Source: Isoetes taiwanensis
Taxonomy: Eukaryota; Streptophyta; Lycopodiopsida; Isoetales; Isoetaceae
Length of the DNA: 64,000 nucleotides
Reading direction: 5' to 3'
NCBI GenBank assembly: GCA_021234155.1
Contig: JAJEKV010000075.1
Coordinates: forward strand, 6,028,908 to 6,092,907
In this document: positions 1 through 12,595 of the stretch, piece by piece
Layout: every line of letters starts with the position of its first letter
How positions within the stretch are numbered: position 1 is the stretch's first letter
Notes under the pieces: generated by a model
What the model was told of the DNA's origin: nothing
What the model saw: the letters and a program-made list of their open reading frames with translations, nothing else
The model's database searches: none
Position numbers and translations under genes: made by a program

Positions 1-429
1 CATTAAGATTATCAATTCGTCATTGAAAGGGGGCTAAGATTTGCCACATTTGTTGTTTTTCTGATTTACTAAATTATCTGCAGACCTCCAAAACATTGCC
101 ATGAACTTGCAATCGTTCATCCTCAAAGGACATTACAAATAGTTTGTCTGAGCTCTGCTGCCTGATGTTCCACTCACAGATTATTGAACCTGTTTTGGCT
201 GATGCAAACTTGCATGAGCAAATTGTTTTAGTGATTTGACCTTTTAACTCATAGCAATTTCCAAGGAAAACAATAGCTTAGTAATGACTTTTCCTTAGCA
301 AGGCCTTCATTCTTGCCCCTCCCTCCCTGGCCCCCCTTTTTTTCACCATACCGAGCTTCACTATCAGTATTTATCATCAATCATATCAAACTTCATTTAT
401 TAGTCACTTTCGCAGGAATAATTAAGTAG
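1..429 (+). other. Intron or upstream non-coding part of the DUF632 gene
   Basis: I see no open frame with family similarity here. The stretch ends in two possible splice acceptors (AG at 425-426 or 428-429) just before the first recognisable coding exon. The N-terminal DUF630 exons of the gene should lie left of the window. Confidence 0.5.
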
Positions 430-2514
430 ATTTGGTATTGACGACTTCTCTGATACAGGATTTTCCAATCGGTCTGCTCGTTTATTACGTGCGGTTTCTA
501 GGTCTCAATGGTCACCTAGCACACCTCTTTCTTGGATGAGTGAAGAATCCTCCAATGAAGACGGGTCCACATTAAGCCATGCGGCAACTCTAGACAAGCT
601 GTATGCATGGGAGAAAAAGTTGTACGCTGAAGTGAAGGTAACTACTATTGATTAACTTTGCACTTGTTTAATAATCATTTGCAATGCAGTGATAAATTGA
701 TCTGGCTTCTGTTTTAGAACTGATAAGGTTATGAACTGCTGGACTGCAGAAAATAGAGACAATTGGGTTGGATTCACAAAGGAAGCGAAGGCTTCTGAAA
801 AGACAAGATACAAGGGGTGTAAGTCTTGAATTAATTGATAAAACAAGGGCATCAATTAAAGCATTGGAAACTCAGATGACAGTGGCTTTGGAGACGATGG
901 AGGCCACATCAGTTTCCATACAGGCTTTAACAAATGATGAATTATATCCGGAGTTGGTAGAGCTGTTAGAAGGGTGAGTTCCATATCTTACGTGCAATTT
1001 TGTGATGCCAACTGTTATAGACTTTCCCACATGGTAACCTAGATTTGCTGCTAAAGCAGCTGGTGTTCAATAGTGAGCATACAAAAAATCATATAACAGT
1101 AGTGATTACCACTGATTTATACTAATATTAACTAATTTGATGTGTTCATAAAAATATTTAACAGTCAGCGAATTCCAGTGTCTCGCCTATATTCTTTAGG
1201 AATAGAAAACGTGCATTTAGTCAAGTGCGCTCTAATGGGACTAGCAGCATGTTTTAAGATAATCTTAAGAACACCACAGATAAAGAGTGCTCTAAAATAG
1301 GGTTGGAGATGCCATGACCGAAAAGGTAAAAGATTATATTGAAAAACAAAAGATCAGTGACAATGATCCACAGCTTATAATAGCACCACATATTCCGATT
1401 TGTATTTATTACTATGTTGAAAATATCAGGCATGAATACACCATTGTCTTCTATAATACAATTGTTCGCAATAAGATACATTGAGTTTGACACGGAGTTG
1501 TGCCAGACTATGTCATGGAGTCAGACAGTTAATGCCACTGAAAACAAATCTGTTGAAGGAGGGTGCCTCTGAAGAATAGATAATGTCATATGCTGTATTT
1601 TTATTTATGAAAAGGAGAGTGTGTAGGTATACTTCCTCATAGGGTTTTTTTTTGTTATTTTGTTTTTCCTGTTATGTTTTTCTCATGGGTTTTCTTTTGT
1701 TATTTGTAGGTTTACAAATATGTGGAAGGACATGCATAGCTGCCATGAATATCAGAGAGTGGCTGTGCTAGAGATGAAGATATGTGAGAACCCAGTGCTT
1801 GAGGCAACAAGTAGCTCACATAGGCAGGCAACGAAGCAGTTATTGTCAGCTTTAACATCTTGGAGAACCTCGTTTAGTGATTTAATTAAGTACCAGAGAG
1901 AGTACATGCGCCATCTGAATACTTGGCTTAAACTTAGTATATTCAAGCCACCGGGAGACTCAAGGGGTAAACATGGTGCGCATTCTAAGAAGTCAAACCC
2001 GGCAATATTTGCTCTCTGCAATCAATGGCAGCAAATACTTGACCATTTGCAAGAGAAGGTAGTAATTGATGCAATAAAGAGTTTCGTGGATGTGGTCAAT
2101 GATATTATAAGACAGCAAAATGAGGAATTCCAGATCCAGAAGAATGCTGAAAGCTTAGCAAAAGATCTCAACAAAAAGATTCTATATCTCAATCAATTGG
2201 AAAGGAAGTATGTGGAACCTGCATCTGTTCGAGAAAATCCGGAAAATAATCCTCAGATGTTATCTACGAAAAGCTCTTTAGGGGAGAAGAGGGTTTCACT
2301 AGAGGAGTTCAAGAAAAAGGTGGAAGAGGAAAAGGAAAGTTTCACAAGGGCAATCCAAAAGACTCGTAAGCTGACTATGAAGCATCTTCAAGACGACCTT
2401 CCTTGTTTGTTTGATGTTTTATCAATATTCTTTAGTTCATCGGTACAGGTGTACCAAGACCTGCAGATTAAAGCAAGGAAAGGTCAGCTTGAAAGTTCCG
2501 ATGGTGTGCAATAA
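430..2514 (+). CDS. DUF630/DUF632 (bZIP-like, NRG2-type) protein, 3' part in three exons
   Basis: Three exons join in one frame: about 430-637, 750-973 and 1710-2514 (stop at 2512-2514). Introns follow the GT-AG rule: GTAACT at 638 to TGCAG ending 749, and GTGAGT at 974 to TTGTAG ending 1709. Exon 1 encodes the DUF632 opening (LDKLYAWEKKLYAEVK, after a PSTPLSW motif). Exon 2 has the DKTRASIKALETQM helix and exon 3 the MWKDMHSCHEYQ block followed by a long coiled coil. The DUF632 domain looks complete, ending in a Lys/Gln-rich tail. The N-terminal DUF630 region is outside the window. Plant members include the nitrate regulator NRG2 and ROH1/bZIP-like proteins, and are thought to act in the nucleus or at the plasma membrane. 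Which paralogue this is cannot be told. Intron 2 (736 bp) has no feature I recognise. This is the only gene here that looks intact. Confidence 0.88.
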
Positions 2515-3210
2515 GAGCAACAAAATGTTGTTTTTATTCGTTGAGATATAGGAGTCACAAGGATGCAATTTGGAAAAAGTGATTTGTAAATTATTGAATA
2601 TTGTGATAAGGACGGCAGTACCTCAACAATTTTGAAGGATGCCCCCATGATGCCTACTCCATGAAAGTTATTACATGACGATGCTGGAGTTAATTGGAAA
2701 TACAGAAAGTCTCAGATCAGGAAGAAAGGATATATGAATAGTTCTGATGCCTACTCCATGAAAGCTATTACGCGAATGATGCTGGAGTTAATTGAAAATA
2801 CAGACGTCTCAGTTCAGGAAGAAAGGATTATAAATAGTACTGAAAGACATCTTATGATGTTACCTAATTTTGTAGAGGTGAAGGAGCATATTCAAATCGA
2901 TTATTACGTGCAGGAACATACCTCGAAGAGGATTTAGTAATTCATACTTATGGTGATGGAATCAATTCTGTGGTCCGAGAGACGTTATCCAGCTTCAACG
3001 AGATATGCGGTGTATAGTAAATTCTTTTGTTAATCCACGGCTTCTACTATGCAAAGCCTTGAAAGCAAAGGAAAAAGCCTTTTTGTAATTGAACAGTGTC
3101 TGATACCTTAAACTTATGGTCGTTCAAACGCATAAACATCCAATTTTGTTCAACTAGCCAAAACTGGCACTATATCTGAAATAGAAATATTGTGAATGTA
3201 CCATTTTATT
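2515..3210 (+). other. 3' flank/UTR of the DUF632 gene with a 97-bp tandem duplication
   Basis: A unit starting at GATGCCTACTCCATGAAAG occurs at 2649-2745 and again at 2746-2842. The second copy gives a chance 67-codon open frame (2734-2937). I see no protein family. The transcript end is not marked by a clear poly(A) signal I would commit to. Confidence 0.6.
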
Positions 3211-3324
3211 TATTCTTGTATTTATCTTTCGACTGTGGTGTCGTCATTGAAGCAATAACGTTGCCAAAGTGGGTTTGTAGTATCTTATATAAACGAACAG
3301 CGCTGAAATTTCCCATTGATGAAG

Positions 3325-3384
3325 GCTGGGGTTTTATGTGCTTGAAACTAGAATGCTGGGGTTTTATGTGCTTGAAACTGTGCT
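3325..3384. repeat. Tandem duplication, 30-bp unit
   Basis: The unit GCTGGGGTTTTATGTGCTTG is present at 3325 and again at 3355. It sits in otherwise unremarkable sequence (3.2-4.0 kb), where I see no supported gene. Confidence 0.85.
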
Positions 3385-4079
3385 TGAATCGGCTGAGATA
3401 ACATGCCCATCCCATTTAGATGGCATACATATGTGCCGAAAATACATATACCATACAAAGTTACTAACCCCTATAATTTTCATAAAAACAGAGTCTTAAT
3501 ATTCATATTTTAAACTAGTCTTGGTTTTCTAAAGTGTACAAATTTGTTCACCCCTTTTAAAGTTTGAATATCTTTAGCTTTGGACATGTATGTACTTGAC
3601 TTCAAGGACTCGAGGAATTTTCCCTACATGTTATTACTATTTGAAGTCCAACTAAGTCCAACCCTGAATCTAGTTGTTGTTAGCCAATAAAGCTTCCATT
3701 TCTATAGGTCCTACATAAGCAAGCAAACAATACCTTGGATGCTGAACATGGACACCAAGCCGAATCTTACAACTATGTATGTTCCTGCTACACTGCATTC
3801 ATTTTGTTGCACTATGTGCATTGCAACATTCTAATGTTGTTGGCATTATCAATCAAAATAGGGTTTACTACTCACCAGGCACCTGGACATTTTCAAGAAT
3901 CATGTGGAGGATTTAATGGCATCTATGGTAGTTACATGCAATCATTATTTCATATCATCATGGTGAGTGTGCATAGGATCCATGTGATCTTTCGTATAGG
4001 GCATGAAGCAAGATAGTGTTCTCCTAAATGTGATCAAGTGAAGAGGACATGAAAAGGTTAGATAATATTTTAACTTCTG

Positions 4080-5245
4080 TAGGTACATAGATTTGATGAC
4101 GAGAAAGATGTGGAGAAGATAGTCTCCAGAGGAGTGGACCATTTTGCGGGGGAATTTGTGTTATACCAATACTATACTCCAAGTTTTATCCCAGACAAAA
4201 TGTCAGTTGTTAAACTTCCTTGTTGGTTTGAGATAGAACAACTTTCACCGGATATGCTAGACCCAGAAATAGCAAAGGGTCATATATAACTCATTCGATA
4301 GCAAAGGGACCAAGGATTTATGTGGGCATCATAGCAGCGGAAGGTATTCCGCAGTTTCCTATCATGCAAAGTGGGATATATTACTCTTTGCTCAAGTTAA
4401 GACTCATAAACGGATGGGAAAATAGAAGGATGTTTCCCACAATGGAAATTAAAGGTTTAGAAGGCTTCTTCGTGTTCAGGAGAGAAATACAAGGCAATAT
4501 GAAAGTGGCGGATGAAAAGGCAACAAAACTAAATGAGGGGAAAAATGGGATGGATCACTTAAACTCAGGTGAAATGGAACGTGAAGATATTTCAGCCTCT
4601 AAAGTCAATCTAGAAGTAGGAAAGGAACAAGAGCGAGGGGAGGACTTGAAGAACAAAATGCAGCAAATAAATCAGGAAGGGTGGGCCATACTGCAGCACA
4701 AAAGTGGTGGCAGACTAAAAAATCAAATGCGAAAGAGGTTGCCTAACCCGAAGAGTTCTACAAAAATTCTCAAAGAATATAATTGTTCCAATAGTCAAGC
4801 AATAATATAGAATCACGATAAGATAGATAAATAGACAGTATTTTAATGTCACGCCACTAGGCAACATCTAACTGGACATGTGACTACACAGCACACTACA
4901 TTGCTTAGTTGGGTCCTGCCCCAACCACTTTACATTGCGTCTATGGGTTTTGACACCCAACAGTTCAGAGTGCAATTTTGGGCAGTCTCGAACTCGAGAC
5001 CTATAGTTGCAAGAACTAGTATATTCCCACTAGAACAAACTCCCAGACGCAATATAAAAGAAGCACCTATTGAATATATGGCAATAGAATATCAAGTTGC
5101 TAATGGGGAGTTTCCAGTGCATAATAACAGATGGGTTGATTTGTCAAGTATGGAGAATCTTGTTGATGGCATGCCAAGAAAAAGGAGAATCACATCAGGA
5201 CTAGAAGAACAATGTTATGAGGCGACACTCACCCAAACAGTCTAA
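4080..5245 (+). pseudogene. L1-type LINE ORF1 remnant (DUF4283-like)
   Basis: From 4083 the sequence reads RFDDEKDVEKIVSRGVDHF and then a KLPCWFEIEQLSPD block. This is the layout of plant LINE ORF1 proteins with a DUF4283 RNA-binding-like domain. Stops and a frame change break it near 4288. It resumes as a charged 162-codon frame (4322-4810), is split by a SINE (4811-5048), and continues to a stop at 5243-5245. The endonuclease follows directly, so this is the 5' part of the same element. The element's 5' end is not clear. DUF4283 similarity is weak, but position and neighbours support it. Confidence 0.55.
4811..5048 (-). mobile_element. tRNA-derived SINE with a (TATC)n tail, full-length copy
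   Basis: Read on the minus strand it starts GGGAGTTTGTTCTAGTGGG (A-box-like) and then has the B-box-like GGTCTCGAGTTCGAGAC, at about tRNA spacing. A tRNA-unrelated body follows. The 3' end is CTAGTGGCGTGACATTAAAA and then a short TATC/TATT tail. Similar 12-bp flanks (GCAATAATATAG at 4799-4810 and GCAATATAAAAG at 5049-5060) look like a decayed target-site duplication. It interrupts the LINE ORF1. The same 3' end recurs at 5509 and 11857, which shows this is a family. SINE identity is inferred from the promoter boxes, tail and flanks. Confidence 0.75.
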
Positions 5246-5249
5246 TATG

Positions 5250-6000
5250 TTCTCTAATGGAGCATAAAATTCTGAGCTTGAATATCTGGGGGGTAAAATC
5301 TTCTGAGGCAAAAGGCAGTAGGCTCTCTCTACTGCTGAAAAAAATTGTCATGATGTTGTTTGTTTACAGGAGCATAAATGTAAAAAGAAAGAAGTAGGAA
5401 TTTTGCTTAATATATTAGGGAAAGAGTATGTGGACATTATATCATCTAGTGGTAGTTCTAGTGCGGGAACCTTTATTGCTTGGAAGAAACAGCTGAAAGT
5501 TTTATCGACCTAGTGGCGTGACGTTAAAACTACTATCTATCTATCTATCTACATATCATTTTGGGAGGTGCGCAATAGTAACATGGTATGCTCATGGTAA
5601 AAAATGGGGATTGATAAATATTTATGCACATAATCAAGCCAGACAGAGATCATCCTTATGGACCAGTGTAAAGAATAAGTTGAAAAACTTTGACCAGGAC
5701 ATACAATGGATTTTGTCGGGGACTTTAATACGGTGGAAAGTAGCAGTGATAGATACGGGAGTGGGGTTGATATTGTACATAGATTCGAAAGGGAGCAGTG
5801 GCTGAGCATGCTCAATGAATGGGGATTCATTGAAATACAAGGTGATCCAGGTTTTACGTGGTGTAAAGGTTGGATTGGAGATGACAGGGCATATGCACGG
5901 CACGATAGGTGTTATGTAAGCTCTCAGGTCTTGCAAGAAATGAACGTGTCATTGTAACGTCATAGCCTCTTAGAGAACTCCACTTCGGATCATAATTCAC
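5250..6000 (+). pseudogene. L1-type LINE endonuclease domain, decayed
   Basis: Exonuclease-endonuclease-phosphatase motifs appear in order. There is a SLNIWG start near 5275, LQEHK near 5365, GDFNTVESSSDR near 5718, an ARHDR block near 5895 and TSDHNSQI near 5985. These are the catalytic Glu, Asp-Phe-Asn, Asp-Arg and Ser-Asp-His blocks of apurinic-type LINE endonucleases, which nick target DNA to start reverse transcription. The frame changes several times, and a 43-bp SINE end is inserted at 5509-5551. It lies between the ORF1 remnant and the RT start of the same element. Confidence 0.8.
5509..5551 (+). mobile_element. 5'-truncated SINE 3' end with (TATC)n tail
   Basis: The segment CTAGTGGCGTGACGTTAAAA followed by CTAC and a few TATC units matches the 3' end of the SINE at 4811-5048, in the opposite orientation. 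Only the last ~43 bp are present. This fits abortive reverse transcription from the 3' end. It sits inside the LINE endonuclease. Confidence 0.75.
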
Positions 6001-6099
6001 AGATAATATGCTCCTCTACAGTTAATACCTTTAAGCCGCTTAAAACAGTCTTCAAGTTGAATCCCAGGTTTCTTAAGGATGAAGGTCTTAAAGTTTAGT

Positions 6100-6945
6100 G
6101 TAAGCAGATTTAGATTGCAGCTAGTAAAAATAAACGAGGAATGGAAGCTATGATTGCGTCTTTAGCAGCAATTAAAAAATTCACTAGCTTGGGGTCGCGA
6201 CAAGGTGGCTGTAGAAAATGCTTTGCTGGAGTCGCCATACACAGAATTGACAGAAATTAGAAGAAATGGTATTAGTTTAGGCGAAAGGGAAAAAATAGTT
6301 CTAGTGGAAATTAAGAGACTAGAACTAGTCAAAATTCAACAAGTTAAGATTAAAGCAAGATTGACGTGGATCAAGAAAGGTGACAAATATACATGTTTCC
6401 TTTTTAGGGTCGCAAGGCAGAGGAAAAAATCAGCCACATTGTCCTCAGTACAGGGGGAGGAAGGGTCCATGATTCGGAATCCACAACAGGTGAAAGAGGT
6501 TGTTCTTAAACATTTTGAAGATTTCTTTAAGAAGAAGAATATAAATTTTCAAAGTTGCTTTGAGGAGTTAATTCTTTCAAAGGCTGTATCTAAAGTATTC
6601 GCATTGCAAAGGGAACAACTCGGACAACTATGCGTGAGGCAGTCTATTCTTTGGCCAAAAACAAATGCCCGGGTATTGATGGCATTCTAGCAGAATTCTT
6701 CTAGGAATACTGGGAATGGGTACAACATTTTGTGTATAGTGCTTATCAGGACTTTCTACAAGCAGATAAGCTTGACAACAAATTAAACACTGGATGTATT
6801 ACCTTAATCCCGAAGGTGAAGGAACCGAAATCCATAGGGGACTGGAGACCTATTACCTTGTTGTCAACCTTCTACAAATTTATAGCAAAAGGATATGCGG
6901 AAAAAATAAAATCTATTTTGATGGAACATCAATCTTGTTAATTTG
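6100..6945 (+). pseudogene. L1-type LINE reverse transcriptase, N-terminal part, truncated
   Basis: The frame at 6205-6690 has the spacer motif LTWIKKGDKYTCFLFRVARQ, typical before plant LINE RT. After a -1/+1 shift near 6640 come KNKCPGIDGI and then LNTGCITLIPKVKEPKSIGD and WRPITLLSTFYKFIAKGYAE. Homology stops abruptly at about 6940, before the catalytic palm motifs (compare 12,780-15,761, which continues). The element is therefore truncated or recombined at this point and cannot encode an active enzyme. Confidence 0.8.
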
Positions 6946-7320
6946 GAAATTTTCGGTCTGGAGAAAAATGTTTTTGGATTTTTTTCTACTTGATTTCTCT
7001 AAGGTTTTTGGGATTCTCCGGATTCTCGGCGCCTGAAAAAAAAAACTGGTTTTCCAAAAATCGGGAATTTTCCAAAAATCCAAAATTTTAGTGTGATTTT
7101 ATTTGCCGTTTCAATCTTCAAGGCATCGATTTGCCCCTTTCGGTCTTTAGGCATGGCGGCGGATGTAGCACTGGCAACGTTGGATTGCCATCTTGCACAA
7201 TACCTCTTAGTGGCTGGAGCTTTCGCCAGCAGCTTGGGCTGGCATTTTTACTTGGAGCCTGACGCAAGGGCATCAAGGGGTAGCAAAATCAGGTCCTTTG
7301 ATTTTTGATTGAATTTCATT
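6940..7320. other. Segment partly shared with 10,801-10,950; origin unknown
   Basis: Right after the LINE break the sequence is AT-rich with several copies of 'aaaatcgggaattttcc'-like words. The same type of sequence follows the LINE fragment that ends near 10,800, where a TTAATTTGG-like junction is also seen. Similarity fades after about 150-200 bp. The open frame at 7093-7308 has no family I recognise. Confidence 0.4.
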
Positions 7321-8977
7321 GTACCTTTAATTTCTGATTGAATTTCATTGTGTATTATAGGGAAAAAATCTGAGAGAAAAGATCTTAGACGATTTTGCAT
7401 TCCAGGTTTAGCTTGAGGCGGAATACGTTCTGTGAAGGCCATGACTTATTCTGAGAGCACATGTTGACTTTATCAGTTCTAAATTGTGAAGCATAGCTTC
7501 CTTATAGAGCAATAAACCAACGTGTAAAATAAGGTATTTCTTCTTTTTTGTCTGATCCAGGTCCATGATCATCTGTGCTATCAAACAACAATATATTTTT
7601 GCTCTCATGGGCAGAGAAGATTTGTAATGCAAGTGTTTAGTGGCAGGGTCTACATGCTGAAATAATAGCTGGGTAAGAAGGCAGAATCATTTCTTTGCAG
7701 TTGCTATGGCGGTTGCAGCTCTTAATGTACGATTGTTTTCTTCCTCAAGATGCATTAAGGGAACATCTCATGATTTGGAGGTCGCTTCAAGGCATATCCT
7801 GTGTACATTTTCCTAGCTGTTTAGTTAGATACGCATTAATCATTTTGTCAATGCACTGTTGCTTCTAGATCGTAGAACATTGCTTTCCACAAGGAGCACA
7901 AGTATAAATGCATGATCCATCTTGAATATGCATAAAGAGGTAGGTTGCTTAGTTTGATTGAAGTTCTGCTTAATTTTTAGCAAACCATTTCTTATGATTT
8001 AATATCTCCACTAAATGGAAAGATACCAACATCAAAGAATTTGCAGTATTGGGTTACTCTGCTTGGTTTGTCATCATGTGTCCATGTATATGTAGTGGGC
8101 TCTTATGTTCTTAGAGACAGAGTCTGATTCTTACACTGCTGAATGTGTTGTGCAGTCATGACTCACGTGTTAAACATCTCATGTTTACTTCAACAAGGTA
8201 AGGGTACGTTTTATGACATAGCTCAAATCTTTAGTTTGCAATCACTAGAGAAATAAAGCAGGCTTTATGCAATAATTGATGACATTTGACCTTTCCCCTG
8301 CACTAGAATCTTCAGTATTTTGGACATTTGCAAATCATATGGTCGCTTTATATCAGGAAGTGAAAAGGGACTTTAGAAGATTTCTTGGACATGCCATTTC
8401 TTGGACATGGATATCAGCACAACATGAATAGCAGTTAATGTACCCTTTGAAGGCATGCAACTGAGCATTTGAAGAGAAGTAATAGATCTATTCTTAAGTA
8501 GCTTACACGCTAATCTCACTATAAATGTTGTCTTTGCATTTTTCTGACAAGCAGTATCAGGGGCAGTAAAAGGGTGTTACTACGATTTTTAATTTCCTTC
8601 GTTGAATGATTATATGTGCATATTGCAAATCCATCATGTTTAGTTTTTTTATAACAGTTTGGTGAAAGCTGAGGCTAAAATGTCCAGTCTATACTGAGAT
8701 GTTGGATGTCATAGATAACATATAAATTGGGAGTTATTGAATTTAGTCTATTTGATATGTTAGAGATGCTTTCATGGCCATTCATCCATCATAACTGCTT
8801 CTGCTTTGTTGGCTTCCATAGCAGAAGATGGCATTGGATTCCATGCTTGATTTTCCTGCCTTGCATCTTCATCAGGCCAGGCAGGACCCTTTCAGATGGG
8901 CCCACTTCATTATCAACGTTCCTACTAACCTTGCTTTTTCAATGTATGTATTCTCATTTCTTTTCCAAGGTTGAATT
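7321..8977. other. No supported gene
   Basis: I read this stretch on both strands and found no protein family, RNA gene or clear repeat. A start at 7705 after a TTTGCAG acceptor-like site opens a short frame, but nothing supports it as an exon. Confidence 0.5.
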
Positions 8978-9681
8978 TTGGCCCTCGACTATAATACTAG
9001 AGAGATCAAGATCAAGCTAGCTATGGTGGAGGCCAGAAACAATATGATTAGGTTGCTCCACCCTAAAGTCTATGTACTGTGGTGGCAGGTTATCCACAGG
9101 TGCCTGCGGGTTAATACCTTTCGACATCGCTATGATCCTCGCATATCTGCAGTATGCCTGCTCTGTCTTTCGGACGTTGAGACTCTTGAGCATTGTCTCT
9201 TTGATTGTCCTGAGGTTCAACCAGCGTGGTCCTGGCTACAAGGTTTGTTTAACAGTACATTTTACTGTCGATGCATCCTTTTGGTGTCCTATCCCTACGC
9301 ATGGCCTCCAGCTAAACAAAGGGCATTTCATCTTGGTTCCGGTTGGCTCTTATGGTCGATATGGGAGCGTTGCAGACACCACATCTTTTAGGGCATTTAT
9401 TCATCTGCACACAGTGTTATTACGGTGGCCCAGAAAAAGATATTTGACCTCACGAAAGTATTCCTCCCTTGACTTTAACTGGTGGAACGATCGGATTCAA
9501 GATATCTTGAATTGAGTCTTATCATTAGTCTCCTATTCTGGAGTAAGTACATTGTGCTCCAGGCTCGTGCTCCTGTGGCATCTTTGTGTGCCTACACAGT
9601 TAGATGAGACATGTAAATTTTGTACTTTTTCTCTGATTAATAAACTTTTTGGCTTTCGTCCTTCAAAAAAAAAAAAAAAAA
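8978..9681 (+). mobile_element. LINE 3' end: zinc-binding (zf-RVT) domain and poly(A) tail
   Basis: The frame from 8978 reads KVYVLWWQVIHRCLRVNTF and then a cysteine/histidine block ending EHCLFDCPEV. That is the zf-RVT domain at the C terminus of plant LINE RT proteins. Frame 8978-9391 and the overlapping frames to 9515 are broken. It ends in A17 (9665-9681) after TTCTTCA-like 3' UTR sequence. Upstream RT motifs are missing, so this is a strongly 5'-truncated copy. I could not find a convincing target-site duplication. Confidence 0.75.
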
Positions 9682-10109
9682 TGGTATTATATTTCGTTAC
9701 CATGATATTTTGTTTCCTTTACATTTTTTGTTTTAATGTGCAGGCAGATTGATTGTTTGACACTAATTTTTCTTACAGCTGCTTCCCTCTTTGCTCTGCC
9801 TGTCGCATTAGCACTGTTGGCAGTTGGTTGGCACAGGTAGAAGCAAGTCCCAATGTATGTTTTCTATTATTGCTACAAATTAATATGTTCTATTTTAGAG
9901 TAGATGTTTGCTTTCGTAAACCATATGTTAGCTTGCCGGATGGTATACCTTATAGTTTCGTAGCCGGGTACGGCCCAGAGAATAAAAAATGCAGGAGTAC
10001 ATTTAGTCTCAATAAGTACTAACCATAAATGCTTAGATCAGTAGTTTAATTGGTTATTTATTGTAGTCATAGCTAAACCAGTGCTAAGCAATACCCACAT
10101 TTATGCTGC
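9682..10109. other. No supported gene; one exon-like block
   Basis: A block at about 9779-9836 lies between TTCTTACAG and GTAGAAG, and one frame reads as a hydrophobic segment (AASLFALPVALALLAVGW). It could be a transmembrane exon of a gene broken up by LINEs. Nothing else supports it. Confidence 0.25.
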
Positions 10110-10790
10110 ATCGGTGTTGTTGGCTCCTGAATCGAATTTAGCAGAGCTATAAAAAATGGTGCGAAATTTTTTTCTGGGGTGGAAATGCGGAAGGGGCAAA
10201 TGTCAAAGTAGCTCGGAGGAAATGTTTGAGATCCAAATCACATGGAGGACTAGGAATGCTTGACTTTAAGTTGCACAGCAAGATCTTAATTTGCAAGTTC
10301 ATGTGGTAAATTCTTCAGCAGGAGTCGAAGTCTCCAGGCCTTGAGCTCCTGAAACAATCACTAATTCACTATACGCTGTGTGGAAAGCCTTCCATAAAGC
10401 AGATCTGCCATGGGCCCTGTTTTATAAATTGAGGCCCTTACATAGGAGCTTCGCCATTTCTTAGAGGATTGTTAAAAGCTTGGAGACAGTTAAAGTTCTA
10501 TGGCACTTGGACACCAAAAATTGTACCTTAGTGTCTATGCCTGTGCAGTGGCTACAAGTGGAAACCAACAGAGGCCACGTGCCACTTTTTTCGATGGTGA
10601 ATAAAAGAACTCAAAACAGATGGATTGTGGCAGGTATCTCTTGCATTGTGGATTGGTATCAATGTGGTGTGTGGCGCTCATGGGATTCATTTCAAAGCGA
10701 GTTCAACTTGAAAGCGCGGGACAAACAAGTTTGAGAATTGGTATTGGGCCAGCCTCTCCACAGGTAGGTGCTTTTTGCCTACCCCGTGAA
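10110..10790 (+). pseudogene. L1-type LINE fragment, RT C-terminal region
   Basis: The block RNFFWGGNAEG followed by HGGLGMLDFKLHSKILICKF is colinear with the region at 14,430-14,590 of the long LINE. The frame at 10,480-10,734 ends WDSFQSEFNLKARDKQV, matching the region near 14,940 there. Stops are frequent. Both ends are cut: there are no palm motifs upstream and no zf-RVT or tail downstream. Confidence 0.7.
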
Positions 10791-11001
10791 AATCCTGTTG
10801 TTTAAATTTGGTTTTTCCGAGGTTCCGAAAACTTTTTGGAATTTTCTCTTAATTTGATTTCCTAAGGTTTCAAGGGTTTTGACGGCCGAAAGACAATTCC
10901 GATTTGCCGAAAATCGGGAAAATTTCCTTAGCCTTGATTTGGGGTTTCAATTTTGCCCCTTTTTTATTTCGACCCTTCCAATCTGGCATGCGTATGCCAC
11001 G

Positions 11002-11099
11002 ATGAACGGCATGGAGGACATCATGGATTTGCCGGACATGTTAGATAAGATCTGTCACAAATTAGAAGTAGGAACTTATCTCTGTGGAAATCCGCCACC
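11002..11099 (+). CDS. Possible first coding exon of an unknown gene
   Basis: An ATG at 11002 opens a frame (MNGMEDIMDLPDMLDKICHK) that runs into a consensus donor, CACC|GTAAGT, at 11100. A second candidate exon, about 11331-11421, lies between TTTCAG and GTATAA. I recognise no family. Phase continuity between the two was not established, so this is weak and may be chance. Confidence 0.25.
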
Positions 11100-11689
11100 G
11101 TAAGTTTGCGTCTGCGAACTTGGATGGGGTTTGCTTCATATTGTTTTGGACGATGTGCATTTTTGCTGTTTCTATTCTTCCAGGGTACCTCCGATCAGGG
11201 TTTTTCATTCAACTCCGCTTCTTAGTTCATTTTTGAGCATGCAAAGGAGCTTGAGCATACAGGGTCAATGCATGGTTCTCTTAGAATAATATTCTTATTT
11301 AGATATCTGCATCCGTTGTTTCTTTGGGGTTTCAGATCCATGTGATGCCTCCGTTGAAAACAAGTAGAACAATAAGCGTCTGGAAGAAGTTAACTTTAGA
11401 CCTTCCGGATTGCTTTCGAAGGTATAACAATTTTTTGCTTATCTATTCATGGGTGGACATTCAACCCATCGTTGTACTCAATATAATGTCAAAACTAGCT
11501 CTTAGCGAGGTTGTTAGCAAACTATCCTAAAATTGGGCAAGATGGGTAAAGCCTCTCTCTTGCGGTTAGACATAGGAGAATATTTTGAACCATGGAGTTC
11601 TGTGTTAGGGTGATTTTGCTTGCAGGAGAAGCTTATGGTATGGAGGATGCATGGCAGATCCTCTAGGAGACTAGCAACCTTTGGATGTT

Positions 11690-12340
<651 letters not shown>

Positions 12341-12377
12341 TACTATTTTGCCCTTTTCTAAGTCTGAATTGTGTTGG

Positions 12378-12595
12378 AGATGCCCAAATGCTTAACATGT
12401 CGCAGTGAGCTGCCAATGTCTGGAGATGTTACCCCATCTTTGCAAGTCCATTCGTTTCCTATTGGTACCTGTGGTCTAAATCTAGGTTGTTTTTTCAGAT
12501 GCCCCAAATGCTTAACATGTCATAGCAAGCTGGTATTGTCTGAAGATTTTATCCCATCTTTGCACTCCATTGTTTTGTATAGGTACATATTACAT
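12378..12595. repeat. Tandem duplication, about 121-bp unit with a CxxC motif
   Basis: Units start at 12378 and 12499 (GATGCCC-AAATGCTTAACATG). In one frame each unit reads PKCLTCRSEL / PKCLTCHSKL, about 40 residues apart. The second unit is preceded by TTTTTTCAG, an acceptor-like site. A duplicated exon with a zinc-binding pair is possible, but no family is evident. Confidence 0.5.

Noticed and set aside
1752..2021. 89-codon minus-strand frame
   Set aside because: Antisense shadow of the DUF632 exon 3.
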